64,000 bases of DNA, taken from positions 62,001-126,000 of the forward strand of contig CACYWQ010000003.1 in the NCBI GenBank assembly GCA_902778165.1, written 5' to 3'. The DNA comes from an uncultured Lachnospiraceae bacterium. Lineage in GTDB: Bacteria > Bacillota > Clostridia > Lachnospirales > Lachnospiraceae. The notes beneath the pieces are model-generated. The model saw only the letters and a list, made by a program, of their open reading frames with translations. It did not search any database and was not told the origin of the DNA. The position numbers were made by a program, and so were the translations under genes. Below are positions 10,078 to 18,172 of this stretch, in pieces (the stretch's first letter is position 1; the number at the start of each line of letters is the position of its first letter).

Positions 10078-10747
10078 TCGCACCGTACTCCGCATAATAT
10101 GCATCTATGCGTGATTTGATATCATCATCTATAACGACTCTTCCGCCGACTTCTCTGCCGTAGAGGTATTCTGTTACCTCTGCCATATTGACTATAGCAC
10201 CTGTAGGGAAACCGTATAACTTGCTTACTTCCTTAAGTGCGCTCTCATCGCCCTTGCCCTTCTCCATACGATCCAGGGATACCATAAGACCGAGTATGTT
10301 GACATCACCGACGGCCTTGATGATAGGCACGGTCTCTTCCATGGACTTACCTGATGTAGTCACGTCCTCTATGATCACAACCTTATCTCCCGGTTTGATT
10401 ACGCTGCCTAAGAATATGCCGACATCGCCGTGGTCCTTAATCTCCTTGCGGTTAGAGGAATATCTGATGTTCTTGCCGTAGAGATTGTTAAATGCCATAA
10501 CCGTTGCAACGCTTAAGGGAATGCCCTTATATGCGGGGCCGAACAGCACATCGAAATCCTCTCCGTATGCATCATGTATGGCCTTGGCATAGTATTCGCC
10601 GAGTTTAATAAGCGCTTCGCCGGTAACGTATGCTCCCGCGTTCATGAAGAAAGGCGACTTTCTTCCGCTCTTTAATGTAAAATCTCCGAACTTAAGCACA
10701 TCCTGTGCCACCATAAACTCTATAAATTCCTGTTTATACTGGGTCAT
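10070..10747 (-). CDS. pyrE: Orotate phosphoribosyltransferase
   Basis: Joins orotate and PRPP to give OMP in pyrimidine synthesis. The PRPP-binding motif appears as KVVIIEDVTTSGKSM, and FGPAYKGIPL is the loop upstream of it. At 225 residues it is usual length. The SD AAGGAG is seven bases before the ATG. It lies ten bases downstream of pyrF, so the last two UMP-synthesis enzymes are encoded together. Its stop codon overlaps the start of the next membrane-protein gene. Confidence 0.97.
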   Translation of the reverse strand: MTQYKQEFIEFMVAQDVLKFGDFTLKSGRKSPFFMNAGAYVTGEALIKLGEYYAKAIHDAYGEDFDVLFGPAYKGIPLSVATVMAFNNLYGKNIRYSSNRKEIKDHGDVGIFLGSVIKPGDKVVIIEDVTTSGKSMEETVPIIKAVGDVNILGLMVSLDRMEKGKGDESALKEVSKLYGFPTGAIVNMAEVTEYLYGREVGGRVVIDDDIKSRIDAYYAEYGANA

Positions 10748-10757
10748 ATCTTACTCC

Positions 10758-11678
10758 TTAATTCAGTGCCGACTTAATGTCAGCAATCATATCCTTAACC
10801 GCTTCAAGCGCAGCATCTGCATATCCGTGCTCTGTTAAATGTGCATATTTCTCATTCTGGTATGCGCCGATAATTCCTCTTGAAGAATTGATGATGGCGC
10901 CAAGGCCGTCTTTGTCAAAGAAATGTACAAGGTCGGCCCCCTTACCGCCCTGTGCACCGTATCCCGGTACAAGTATATAACTCTTGGGCATGATCTCTCT
11001 TAATATCTTGCCCTGCTCAGGATATGTAGCTCCGACAACAGCGCCGATATAACTGTATTTACTTCCCATGCAGTCATTGGCATAAGCAGCTATGTTCTCA
11101 CCCACATGCTCATATAAGGGTTTGCCGTCTATAAGCTTATCCTGATACTCGCCGCTGCTTGGATTCGAAGTCTTAACAAGTACGAATATTCCCTTCTTAT
11201 GTTCTTTACATACATCGATAAACGGCTTAATTCCGTCAGTGCCAAGATAAGGATTGACAGTTGCGAAGTCTTCATCAAAAGGCTTATGTGTCTTGCTTCC
11301 CACCTTAACGGTTCCAAGGTGTGCATCCGCATAAGCAGCAGATGTTGAACCGATATCACCTCTCTTAACATCGCCTATAACTACAAGACCCTTATCCTTG
11401 CAATAATCAACCGTACGCTTAAATGCTATAAGTCCCGGAATTCCATATCTCTCATACATGGCTATCTGAGGCTTAACAGCAGGGATATACTCATATACCG
11501 CGTCGATTATTCCCTTGTTGTACTCCCAGATGGCTTCACCCATTGCTTCCAATGTCTCGCCGAATTCACTGACCTTATTCTGAATAATATAATCAGGAAT
11601 TAATTTCTCTGTAGGGTCAAGTCCTACGACTATAGGGGCCTGCTTCTTCTGAATCTGCTCTACCAGTTTGTCTATCAT
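10758..11678 (-). CDS. pyrF: Orotidine 5'-phosphate decarboxylase (long, type 2)
   Basis: Decarboxylates OMP to UMP. The N-terminus PIVVGLDPTEKLIPDYI and the catalytic VIGDVKRGDIGSTSAAYA segment (Lys and Asp charged network) identify it. At 306 residues it belongs to the longer subfamily of about 270-310, not the 230-residue form. The SD CGGAGGAG lies before the ATG. It is the first gene of a run that continues through pyrE, the aminopeptidase and the pur genes. The 129-base gap to nrdD upstream is where a promoter would be expected, though no clear one was found. Confidence 0.97.
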   Translation of the reverse strand: MIDKLVEQIQKKQAPIVVGLDPTEKLIPDYIIQNKVSEFGETLEAMGEAIWEYNKGIIDAVYEYIPAVKPQIAMYERYGIPGLIAFKRTVDYCKDKGLVVIGDVKRGDIGSTSAAYADAHLGTVKVGSKTHKPFDEDFATVNPYLGTDGIKPFIDVCKEHKKGIFVLVKTSNPSSGEYQDKLIDGKPLYEHVGENIAAYANDCMGSKYSYIGAVVGATYPEQGKILREIMPKSYILVPGYGAQGGKGADLVHFFDKDGLGAIINSSRGIIGAYQNEKYAHLTEHGYADAALEAVKDMIADIKSALN

Positions 11679-11727
11679 TTTACTCCTCCGTATGGGATTA
11701 TTTTATCTGTCCTATAAGCGCAACAAA

Positions 11728-11756
11728 GGGGCCACAGGTCTTATTGACCCTAGCCC
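11728..11756 (-). promoter_or_regulatory. Possible hairpin in the pyrF leader
   Basis: Between nrdD and pyrF, a minus-strand GGGC pairs with GCCC around an inner AGG-GTC/GACCT stem and a short loop. It is not followed by a T-run, and I see no PyrR-binding consensus. It may be a leader structure or an mRNA-processing site. The assignment is weak. Confidence 0.3.
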
Positions 11757-11807
11757 TATTGTCTCTTGGTATTAAATCATAAGCGCCTTCGCGTTGTATT
11801 TCTCATC

Positions 11808-14198
11808 TTACTTAACCAACATATTGCGCTCTGTGGCAAATCTCTTGATATTGCTTGCGTTCACATACTTGGTGTAATTATCTCCGTTAACCACTACAAG
11901 CGTGGGTGCCTGCATTATACCGTATCTGCTGGCCAGTTCCATGTTCTCCTCTGCATCTATCGGTATGTATGTCTCGTTCTTAAGATACTCCTTGGCAAGC
12001 TTGCAGTTCGGACAGGTCTTGGTCGTGAATAAATACATCACATCCTGAGGTGTCTCCACATCTACCTGTACGTCCTTATCATAATCCGACAATGTCACAA
12101 CTGTGCTCACCGGACGCTTAAGAGATGAATGCTCTATATCGTACTCTGTTCTGTTAGCGTATTCCTGAAGTTTACCGTCGTTCCAGTTCTGTACCGGTCT
12201 GTAGTAACCTGTGATACGGCTGTATACCTCTGTAGGTGCGCCACAGTGAGGACATACATTCTTCTCACCGTTAAGATATCCGTGCTCCTTACATATTGAA
12301 TATGTAGGAGATAATGTGAAGTACGGAAGTCTGTAATTCTCGGCTATCGTACGAACAAGTCCTGCGGCTGCATTCCAATCGGGTAACTTCTCACCTAAGA
12401 ATGCATGGAACACTGTACCTGATGTATAGAGCGTCTGTAATTCATCCTGAATATCAAGCGCATCAAATATATCTGTTGTATAGTCAACCGGAAGATGCGA
12501 TGAATTCGTATAATAAGGTGTATCTCCCGGCTTACCTGCCGTCTTGATCGCAGGCCATTGCTTCCTGTCATGCTTAGCTAATCTGTATGAAGTACTCTCG
12601 GCCGGAGTTGCCTCAAGGTTGTATAAATCACCGTACTGCTCCTGATAATCAGATAAGCGGTTACGCATGTGATTAAGTACTTCCTTGGTAAATTCCTGAG
12701 TTCTGGGATCCGTCATATCGGCTCTTAACCAATTGGCGTTAAGTCCCACTTCATTCATTCCCACAAGACCGATCGTAGAGAAATGATTGTCAAATGTTCC
12801 GAGGTATCTTCTTGTATAAGGATATAATCCTTCATCAAGCAACTTGGTGATGACACCTCTCTTAATCTTAAGAGATCTTGCTGCGATATCCATCATCTTA
12901 TCAAGTCTCTTATAGAAGTCGCCTCTGTCTGTTGCAAGATATGCTATACGAGGCATATTGATAGTAACAACGCCCACAGAACCCGTGCTCTCGCCGGAAC
13001 CGAAGAATCCGCCGGATTTCTTACGAAGTTCTCTAAGGTCAAGTCTTAATCTGCAGCACATTGAACGTACATCCGAAGGCTCCATGTCTGAATTGATGTA
13101 GTTAGAGAAATACGGTGTTCCGTACTTAGACGTCATCTCGAATAAGAGCCTGTTATTCTCTGTATCCGACCAATCAAAATCTCTTGTAATAGAGTATGTA
13201 GGAATGGGATACTGGAATCCGCGTCCGTTGGCATCACCCTCGATCATGGTCTCGATGAATGCCTTATTGACCATGTCCATCTCTTCCTTACAATCCTTGT
13301 AGCAGAAATTCTGCTCTACTCCGCCTACTATAGCCGGAAGTTCCGCAAGGTCGGCAGGAACCGTCCAGTCAAGAGTAATATTGGAGAAAGGTGCCTGTGT
13401 GCCCCAACGGCTGGGAGTATTGACTCCGTATACGAAGGCCTCTATGCACTTCTTAACTTCCTTATAACTTAAGTTATCTATCTTAACAAACGGAGCGAGG
13501 TATGTATCGAATGAAGAAAAAGCCTGTGCTCCTGCCCATTCGTTCTGCATTATACCCAGGAAATTAACCATCTGGTTGCACAGAACCGATAAATGAGCCG
13601 CGGGAGCTGAGGTAATCTTACCTGTGATACCGCCAAGTCCTTCCTTAATAAGCTGCTTAAGTGACCAACCTGCACAGTATCCTGTAAGCATTGATAAGTC
13701 ATGGATATGAATGTCGGCGTTACGATGTGCCTTGGCGATTTCCTCGTCATAGATCTCAGAGAGCCAATAATTGGCTGTAACCGCACCTGAATTACTTAAG
13801 ATAAGTCCACCGACTGAATATGTAACCGTAGAGTTCTCCTTAACTCTCCAGTCTTCTACCTTAACGTAGTTATTAACAACATCCTTATAATCAAGGATTG
13901 TAGATTTCATGGTACGCAGCTTCTCACGCTGCTTACGATACAGAATATATGCCTTGGCAGCTTCGGTATATCCTGCCTGTTCAAGTGTCTTCTCAACACT
14001 GTCCTGGATATCCTCCACCTGTATCTTGTCATCCTTTACTTTACTCTGGAAATCAGCAGTTACTCTAAGCGAAAGTAAGTCGATTACATCATTGGTATAC
14101 TGTACTTCCGTAGCGTTAAATGCCTTGATGATCGCATCGCTTATCTTAGATAACGCGAAATCCGTCTCTTCTCCATCCCTCTTAATTACCTGAAACAT
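11808..14198 (-). CDS. nrdD: Anaerobic ribonucleoside-triphosphate reductase with fused thioredoxin/glutaredoxin-like tail
   Basis: Class III ribonucleotide reductase that makes dNTPs under anaerobic conditions. In order: an ATP-cone (about 1-90), the glycyl-radical barrel, a cysteine pair MCCRL near the expected thiyl site, a zinc region CKEHG...CPHCG, and the glycyl-radical loop SRITGYYRPV (Gly near 664). The enzyme normally ends soon after that loop. Here about 75 extra residues form a thioredoxin-like domain with a CPNC redox motif (729-732) and a MQAPTLVV stretch typical of the cis-Pro strand. A TTG five codons upstream opens the longest frame, but GGAG is placed for the ATG at 14198. 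The activase gene nrdG is not adjacent. Two NrdR boxes flank the promoter upstream. Confidence 0.96.
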   Translation of the reverse strand: MFQVIKRDGEETDFALSKISDAIIKAFNATEVQYTNDVIDLLSLRVTADFQSKVKDDKIQVEDIQDSVEKTLEQAGYTEAAKAYILYRKQREKLRTMKSTILDYKDVVNNYVKVEDWRVKENSTVTYSVGGLILSNSGAVTANYWLSEIYDEEIAKAHRNADIHIHDLSMLTGYCAGWSLKQLIKEGLGGITGKITSAPAAHLSVLCNQMVNFLGIMQNEWAGAQAFSSFDTYLAPFVKIDNLSYKEVKKCIEAFVYGVNTPSRWGTQAPFSNITLDWTVPADLAELPAIVGGVEQNFCYKDCKEEMDMVNKAFIETMIEGDANGRGFQYPIPTYSITRDFDWSDTENNRLLFEMTSKYGTPYFSNYINSDMEPSDVRSMCCRLRLDLRELRKKSGGFFGSGESTGSVGVVTINMPRIAYLATDRGDFYKRLDKMMDIAARSLKIKRGVITKLLDEGLYPYTRRYLGTFDNHFSTIGLVGMNEVGLNANWLRADMTDPRTQEFTKEVLNHMRNRLSDYQEQYGDLYNLEATPAESTSYRLAKHDRKQWPAIKTAGKPGDTPYYTNSSHLPVDYTTDIFDALDIQDELQTLYTSGTVFHAFLGEKLPDWNAAAGLVRTIAENYRLPYFTLSPTYSICKEHGYLNGEKNVCPHCGAPTEVYSRITGYYRPVQNWNDGKLQEYANRTEYDIEHSSLKRPVSTVVTLSDYDKDVQVDVETPQDVMYLFTTKTCPNCKLAKEYLKNETYIPIDAEENMELASRYGIMQAPTLVVVNGDNYTKYVNASNIKRFATERNMLVK

Positions 14199-14269
14199 GA
14201 AACTCTCCAATTCGTATACTACTATACCTACTTGTTGCTAAATTGGCGCCAAATTTACCCACCAGACAT

Positions 14270-14298
14270 ATAATATCATTGCCGGGTACATAAGTCAA
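14270..14298 (-). promoter_or_regulatory. Sigma-A type promoter of nrdD
   Basis: On the minus strand, TTGACT (14298-14293) and TATTAT (14275-14270) are separated by exactly 17 bases. The transcript would start near 14263 and give a leader of about 65 bases. That leader contains an imperfect dyad around TTGGCGCCAA at 14243-14252. Confidence 0.75.
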
Positions 14299-14304
14299 CA
14301 TAAA

Positions 14305-14320
14305 ACACAAGATATTGTAC
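14305..14320. promoter_or_regulatory. NrdR box 1
   Basis: The 16-base sequence ACACAAGATATTGTAC fits the NrdR-box consensus (acaCwAtATaTwGtgt). It lies seven bases upstream of the nrdD -35 hexamer. NrdR is a zinc-finger/ATP-cone repressor of ribonucleotide reductase genes that binds paired boxes. Confidence 0.75.
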
Positions 14321-14336
14321 CCGCATTTATCCGATG

Positions 14337-14352
14337 ACATAACATATTGTGT
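14337..14352. promoter_or_regulatory. NrdR box 2
   Basis: ACATAACATATTGTGT is a second NrdR-type box, 32 bases (about three helical turns) from box 1 centre to centre. This spacing puts both on the same DNA face, as expected for cooperative NrdR binding. Confidence 0.75.
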
Positions 14353-14377
14353 TTTTATGTTTCACGAAACAAGCATC

Positions 14378-14418
14378 AAAAAAGCCTGTTTATCACGCTA
14401 TTTGGGTGATAAACAGAC
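14378..14418 (-). terminator. Rho-independent terminator of the TPR lipoprotein gene
   Basis: A perfect 11-bp stem (CTGTTTATCAC with GTGATAAACAG) and a nine-base loop. On the minus strand it is followed by a run of six T. It insulates the nrdD promoter from upstream transcription. Confidence 0.85.
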
Positions 14419-14467
14419 TTAAATTTAGTCGACATAAATTTTGTACTAATTTTCATACAATCCATAT

Positions 14468-14503
14468 ATAGTGTGTAATTGGTACTTAGTTCCTACACAC
14501 TAT
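14468..14503. repeat. Inverted repeat overlapping the TPR gene stop codon
   Basis: ATAGTGTGTA (14468-14477) and TACACACTAT (14494-14503) form a perfect 10-bp stem with a 16-base loop. One arm contains the stop codon of the TPR gene. No T-run follows on the minus strand, so it is more likely an mRNA 3' structure than a terminator. The true terminator lies about 50 bases further on. Confidence 0.6.
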
Positions 14504-15564
14504 CTTGTGGATAAGAAAACGTTCTCTCTTATAGCATCCGGATCGTCCGGATACTTGCGTAAATACTCGCTCATAAGCGCTTTGGCCTGATCAAAATCTC
14601 CGAGATATTCATTAGCCACTATCTCGTTAAAGCTAAGCATCTGATCAAGACCTGTATTACCAAGATTCTTGGCCGTATAGAAAGCCTCTCTTGCACCGGA
14701 ATAGTCGCCTGATTTGATCCTGCTTAAGCCAAGCTGATTATATATCACTGCGGACTCCGGATGTCTTGTAAGATAGTTCTGATAAGTACTGGTCGCGTAG
14801 TTATAATCGCCTAACATCTCATATGTCTTGCCAAGGAATAGGATTGTGTTCTGATCGTCATCATCCCTTGCATCCTCGAAATATATCTTGGCATTCTCAT
14901 AATCTTCCATATAGAAGTATATGCGTCCCTTATCGAATTTGGATAATTTCTTCTCTTTCTCTATAAGGAACTGTTCAAGGTAGCTTCTTCCCTCTTCGTC
15001 ATATCCTGCCTCGGATAATCTGCCCGCTATCTCTATTCTCAAGTCATAGTTATCGGGATCAAGACTTAATGCCTTGTCAAAATCCGCCGATGCCAGTTCA
15101 TGCTTATCAAGGATAAGATAGTCGCAACCTCTTCTGTATAATGCGGTAACTTCCTTACCCTTAAGGCTTAAGATGTCCGTATATGTCTTAACGGCTTCAT
15201 CATAATTCTTCATCTTCTCATAAGTGTCCGCCAGATAGTAATTGACATCATAGTCAAGATCATCCACCTGCCAGTCACTGTATGATAACGCAGTCATGAA
15301 TTCGCTCTCCGCTTCTTCATACTGTGCAAGCCCAAGATGTGCTATGCCTCTTGCTCTTGCAATTAATGCAGGGTTCTCGCCCTCTTCTTCTGCAGAGGCA
15401 AGAGTATTAAGTGCATTCTCATACTCAAGCGCTTCTATCTCACCCATCGCAGTCTCGGTAAATCCCTTGGTACGCGGGACACCGCAACCTGAAATAAGCA
15501 ATCCGGCCATGACCAATACGGCACTTATATATGTAATTCTTCTTATATAAATGGTCCTGTTCAT
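14500..15564 (-). CDS. TPR-repeat lipoprotein
   Basis: 354 residues. The N-terminal membrane stretch ends in a lipobox (LLISGC), so it is probably anchored outside the cytoplasmic membrane by a lipidated Cys. The rest is tandem tetratricopeptide repeats with signatures such as ALYRRGCDYLILDKHELA and AVIYNQLGLSRIKSGDY, which usually serve protein-protein contact. The longest frame begins 19 codons upstream inside the ligase gene. The ATG at 15564 is chosen because it has AAGG upstream and yields a clean signal sequence (MNRTIYIRR). It lies 17 bases downstream of the acyl-CoA ligase gene and ends at a strong terminator. Partner unknown. Confidence 0.85.
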   Translation of the reverse strand: MNRTIYIRRITYISAVLVMAGLLISGCGVPRTKGFTETAMGEIEALEYENALNTLASAEEEGENPALIARARGIAHLGLAQYEEAESEFMTALSYSDWQVDDLDYDVNYYLADTYEKMKNYDEAVKTYTDILSLKGKEVTALYRRGCDYLILDKHELASADFDKALSLDPDNYDLRIEIAGRLSEAGYDEEGRSYLEQFLIEKEKKLSKFDKGRIYFYMEDYENAKIYFEDARDDDDQNTILFLGKTYEMLGDYNYATSTYQNYLTRHPESAVIYNQLGLSRIKSGDYSGAREAFYTAKNLGNTGLDQMLSFNEIVANEYLGDFDQAKALMSEYLRKYPDDPDAIRENVFLSTR

Positions 15565-15581
15565 ATACTGCCTTATAAGAA

Positions 15582-17216
15582 TCAACCTCTGTTCTGCTTG
15601 GCAACAACACTCTCTCCGCAATACTTCTGTCTTAACTTCGGTTTCTCAATCTTACCTGTGGGATTGCGGGGTATATCTTCAAATACAATGTGATGAGGTC
15701 TCTTGTATCTGGGAAGCTTAAGGCAGAATTCATTGATCTCATCCTCAGTGCATTCCATTCCTTCCTTAACCTCTATTATAGCCATTGTTGCCTCACCGAG
15801 TCTTGAATCCGGCACACCTATAACAGCTACATCCTTAACCTTATTATTACCTCTTATGAAGTTCTCGATCTGAACGGGATAAATATTCTCACCGCCCGAG
15901 ATAACTACATCCTTCTTACGGTCTACCAAGAAGATGAATCCGTCCTCATCTTCCATGGCCATATCACCGGTAAGCAACCACTCGCCCTTAAGTACTTCAT
16001 CGGTTGCAGCCTTATCATTGTAATAACAGGTCATAACACCGGGGCCCGATACGCACAATTCACCTACTTCGCCCTGTTTAACCTCATTGCCGTTCTCATC
16101 TATTATCTTGGTCTTCCATCCGTATCCGGCCTTACCTATTGCGCCGACCTTATGGATATTCTCAACGCCCAAATGTACGGCACCGGGTCCTATGGACTCA
16201 CTCAATCCGTAGTTGGTATCATACTGGTGGTTCGGGAAATGTTCCTTCCATCTTGCAATTAATGACGGAGGAACGGGCTGTGCACCTATATGCATGAGTC
16301 TCCACTGTGAGAGTTCATACTTGCTTAGATCGATATCGCCTCTGTCTATTGCATCCAATATATCCTGAGCCCAGGGAACGAGCAACCATACTATGGTACA
16401 CTTCTCTGCGGACACCGCTTCTATTATGGTCTTAGGCTTGGTACCCTTTAAGAGTACTGCCTTGCCTCCTACAAGGAAACTTCCGAACCAATGCATCTTG
16501 GCTCCCGTATGATACAGGGGCGGAATACATAAGAACACATCATCCTTGGTCTGTCCGTGATGAGCCTGTTCCACCTTACAAGAATGCATAAGGCTTGTAT
16601 GATTGTGAAGTATAGCCTTAGGGAATCCCGTTGTACCTGATGAGAAATATATAGCCGCATCGTCGTCATCGCTTAACTTAATCTCAGGGGAACGGCTTAA
16701 GCTGTTGGCCGTAAGCTCCGAATAATCCTCTGCAAACGAAGGACAGTTGGCACCCACGTAGAATAACAGTCTGTTCTTGCTTATTGAATCGGCGATCTCT
16801 TCTATACGACCGATAAACTCTGGTCCGAATACCAATATATCGACCTCTGCCAGATTAAGACAGTACTCTATCTCATCCGATGCATATCTGAAATTAAGAG
16901 GAACTGCAATAGCGCCCGTCTTAAGAATACCGAAATAAACCGGCAACCACTCAAGACAGTTCATAAGAAGGATCGCTACTTTATCACCTTTCTTGACTCC
17001 TCTTGATAATAAGAGATTGGCAAATCTGTTGGCCTTCTCGTTAAATACGTTCCATGTGATCTCCCTGCGGTAATGTGCTGCCGGTGCAGGCTCAGTCAGT
17101 TCGTATTCCTTCCATGTTACACGTCTGACTTCCTGGATCTCGGGATTGATCTCCACAAGGCATATGTCATCGCCGAATTTGCGACAATTCTCTTCAAGTA
17201 TCTCTGTTATTGGCAT
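15582..17216 (-). CDS. AMP-dependent acyl-CoA synthetase/ligase
   Basis: Class I adenylate-forming enzyme (acyl-AMP, then acyl-CoA). 544 residues. The P-loop-like A3 motif is YFSSGTTGFPKAILHNH. A5 is YGLSESIG, A7 is LLTGDMAMEDEDGF, A8 is DRKKDVVISGGENIYP, and the A10 lysine lies in NPTGKIEKPKL. These place it with medium/long-chain fatty-acid:CoA ligases. The substrate cannot be read from sequence. Residues 30-50 contain a Pro/Ala-rich stretch with a repeated TW motif (RRVTWKEY and RREITWNVF), possibly a small internal duplication. The SD AGGAGAG lies before the ATG. It is followed by the TPR lipoprotein in the same transcript. Confidence 0.9.
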   Translation of the reverse strand: MPITEILEENCRKFGDDICLVEINPEIQEVRRVTWKEYELTEPAPAAHYRREITWNVFNEKANRFANLLLSRGVKKGDKVAILLMNCLEWLPVYFGILKTGAIAVPLNFRYASDEIEYCLNLAEVDILVFGPEFIGRIEEIADSISKNRLLFYVGANCPSFAEDYSELTANSLSRSPEIKLSDDDDAAIYFSSGTTGFPKAILHNHTSLMHSCKVEQAHHGQTKDDVFLCIPPLYHTGAKMHWFGSFLVGGKAVLLKGTKPKTIIEAVSAEKCTIVWLLVPWAQDILDAIDRGDIDLSKYELSQWRLMHIGAQPVPPSLIARWKEHFPNHQYDTNYGLSESIGPGAVHLGVENIHKVGAIGKAGYGWKTKIIDENGNEVKQGEVGELCVSGPGVMTCYYNDKAATDEVLKGEWLLTGDMAMEDEDGFIFLVDRKKDVVISGGENIYPVQIENFIRGNNKVKDVAVIGVPDSRLGEATMAIIEVKEGMECTEDEINEFCLKLPRYKRPHHIVFEDIPRNPTGKIEKPKLRQKYCGESVVAKQNRG

Positions 17217-17299
17217 ATTATTTCTCTCCTAATTATATATTTAAGTCACGCTTAATCTGATGCTTGCCTGGACAATTTTACCATTTAAAGTGCTAAAAT

Positions 17300-18085
17300 T
17301 CAAGTTTTCTTAAGTATATCAACGGTATGAGCCGCCGCACCTATTAGTTCACTTCTTTCGGCTATGGACTCAACATAATCAACGAATGTATCAAATTCTT
17401 CATCCGTAAGTTTCTTAAGCGTCTGCCTGATATAGTTCGTCGGGCCGTCCGGACTTATGAGTTTAAGGCGTGTCAGTCCGCTCTCATTTGCAAGTCTGTC
17501 AATATCTTCAACTCTTACATAATCATATATGTCTTCAGGCTCCGATACGGTGTGATAGTCCGCAGTAAGCCTTCCTGCCTTCATAACTTCGCTTAAATGC
17601 CCCTCATTAAGAGCATAAGTAACAAATGCATATTCATTCATGCAATATCCCACAAATATCACGCCGCCCTGTTTGGTCACCCTCCTGGCTTCGTTAAGAG
17701 CCTTAAGCTTATCTTCATGACTAAACAGATGATACATGGGACCAAGCATTATGGTAATGTCGTACTGATCATCATCAATACCTTTAAGATGCCTGGCATC
17801 TCTTTTAAGACAGATAAGCTTATCCGACTTATTCTGCATGCGCTTAAGGTTGTGATTGACCGGTTCAACTGCACAGACGTTATAGCCTTCATTAACTAAC
17901 GGAACGGCATATCTGCCGGTACCTGCGCCTATATCAATTATGCTTATCTGTTCTGCAGCTTTACCTGTAGCCTTAATGAATTCTTTAATGTATTTCATGG
18001 TCACGCGGTACTCCACCTGACCGTGTCGCGAATCAAATCGCTTCTCTTCATTAAACTTGCCGTAGTATTCTTCTATTGGATTCAT
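17300..18085 (-). CDS. Class I SAM-dependent methyltransferase
   Basis: 261 residues. The SAM-binding motif I is IDIGAGTGRYAVPL and the motif IV region is YDITIMLGPMYHLF, typical of small-molecule methyltransferases of the UbiE/YcgJ-like type. The substrate is unknown. A longer frame exists, but MNPIEEYYGKF at 18085 is the likely start. No SD is seen: instead a TATAAT lies seven bases before this ATG, so the transcript would begin at or next to the start codon and may be leaderless. It diverges from the araC gene. Confidence 0.85.
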   Translation of the reverse strand: MNPIEEYYGKFNEEKRFDSRHGQVEYRVTMKYIKEFIKATGKAAEQISIIDIGAGTGRYAVPLVNEGYNVCAVEPVNHNLKRMQNKSDKLICLKRDARHLKGIDDDQYDITIMLGPMYHLFSHEDKLKALNEARRVTKQGGVIFVGYCMNEYAFVTYALNEGHLSEVMKAGRLTADYHTVSEPEDIYDYVRVEDIDRLANESGLTRLKLISPDGPTNYIRQTLKKLTDEEFDTFVDYVESIAERSELIGAAAHTVDILKKT

Positions 18086-18092
18086 AAACTTG

Positions 18093-18120
18093 ATTATAAC
18101 ATTAAAAAATGTGTTATAAT
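18093..18120. promoter_or_regulatory. Divergent -10 boxes formed by one inverted repeat
   Basis: ATTATAACA (18093-18101) and TGTTATAAT (18112-18120) are perfect inverted repeats. Each arm presents a TATAAT: one faces the methyltransferase (minus) and one faces araC (plus). No good -35 hexamer is visible on either side, which fits promoters needing an activator such as the adjacent AraC protein. Confidence 0.55.
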
Positions 18121-18172
18121 ACATAACATGAGTAAAAAACAAGAACAAATTAATAAGGTCGGAGAGGACGAT

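Noticed and set aside
11679-11807. PyrR attenuator or riboswitch ahead of pyrF
   Set aside because: No PyrR-loop consensus, no antiterminator/terminator pair with a T-run, and only a weak hairpin. Kept only as a low-confidence hairpin.
18023-18172. N-terminal extension of the AraC regulator
   Set aside because: It lies inside the divergent methyltransferase gene and before the likely promoter; an SD supports the start at 18173.
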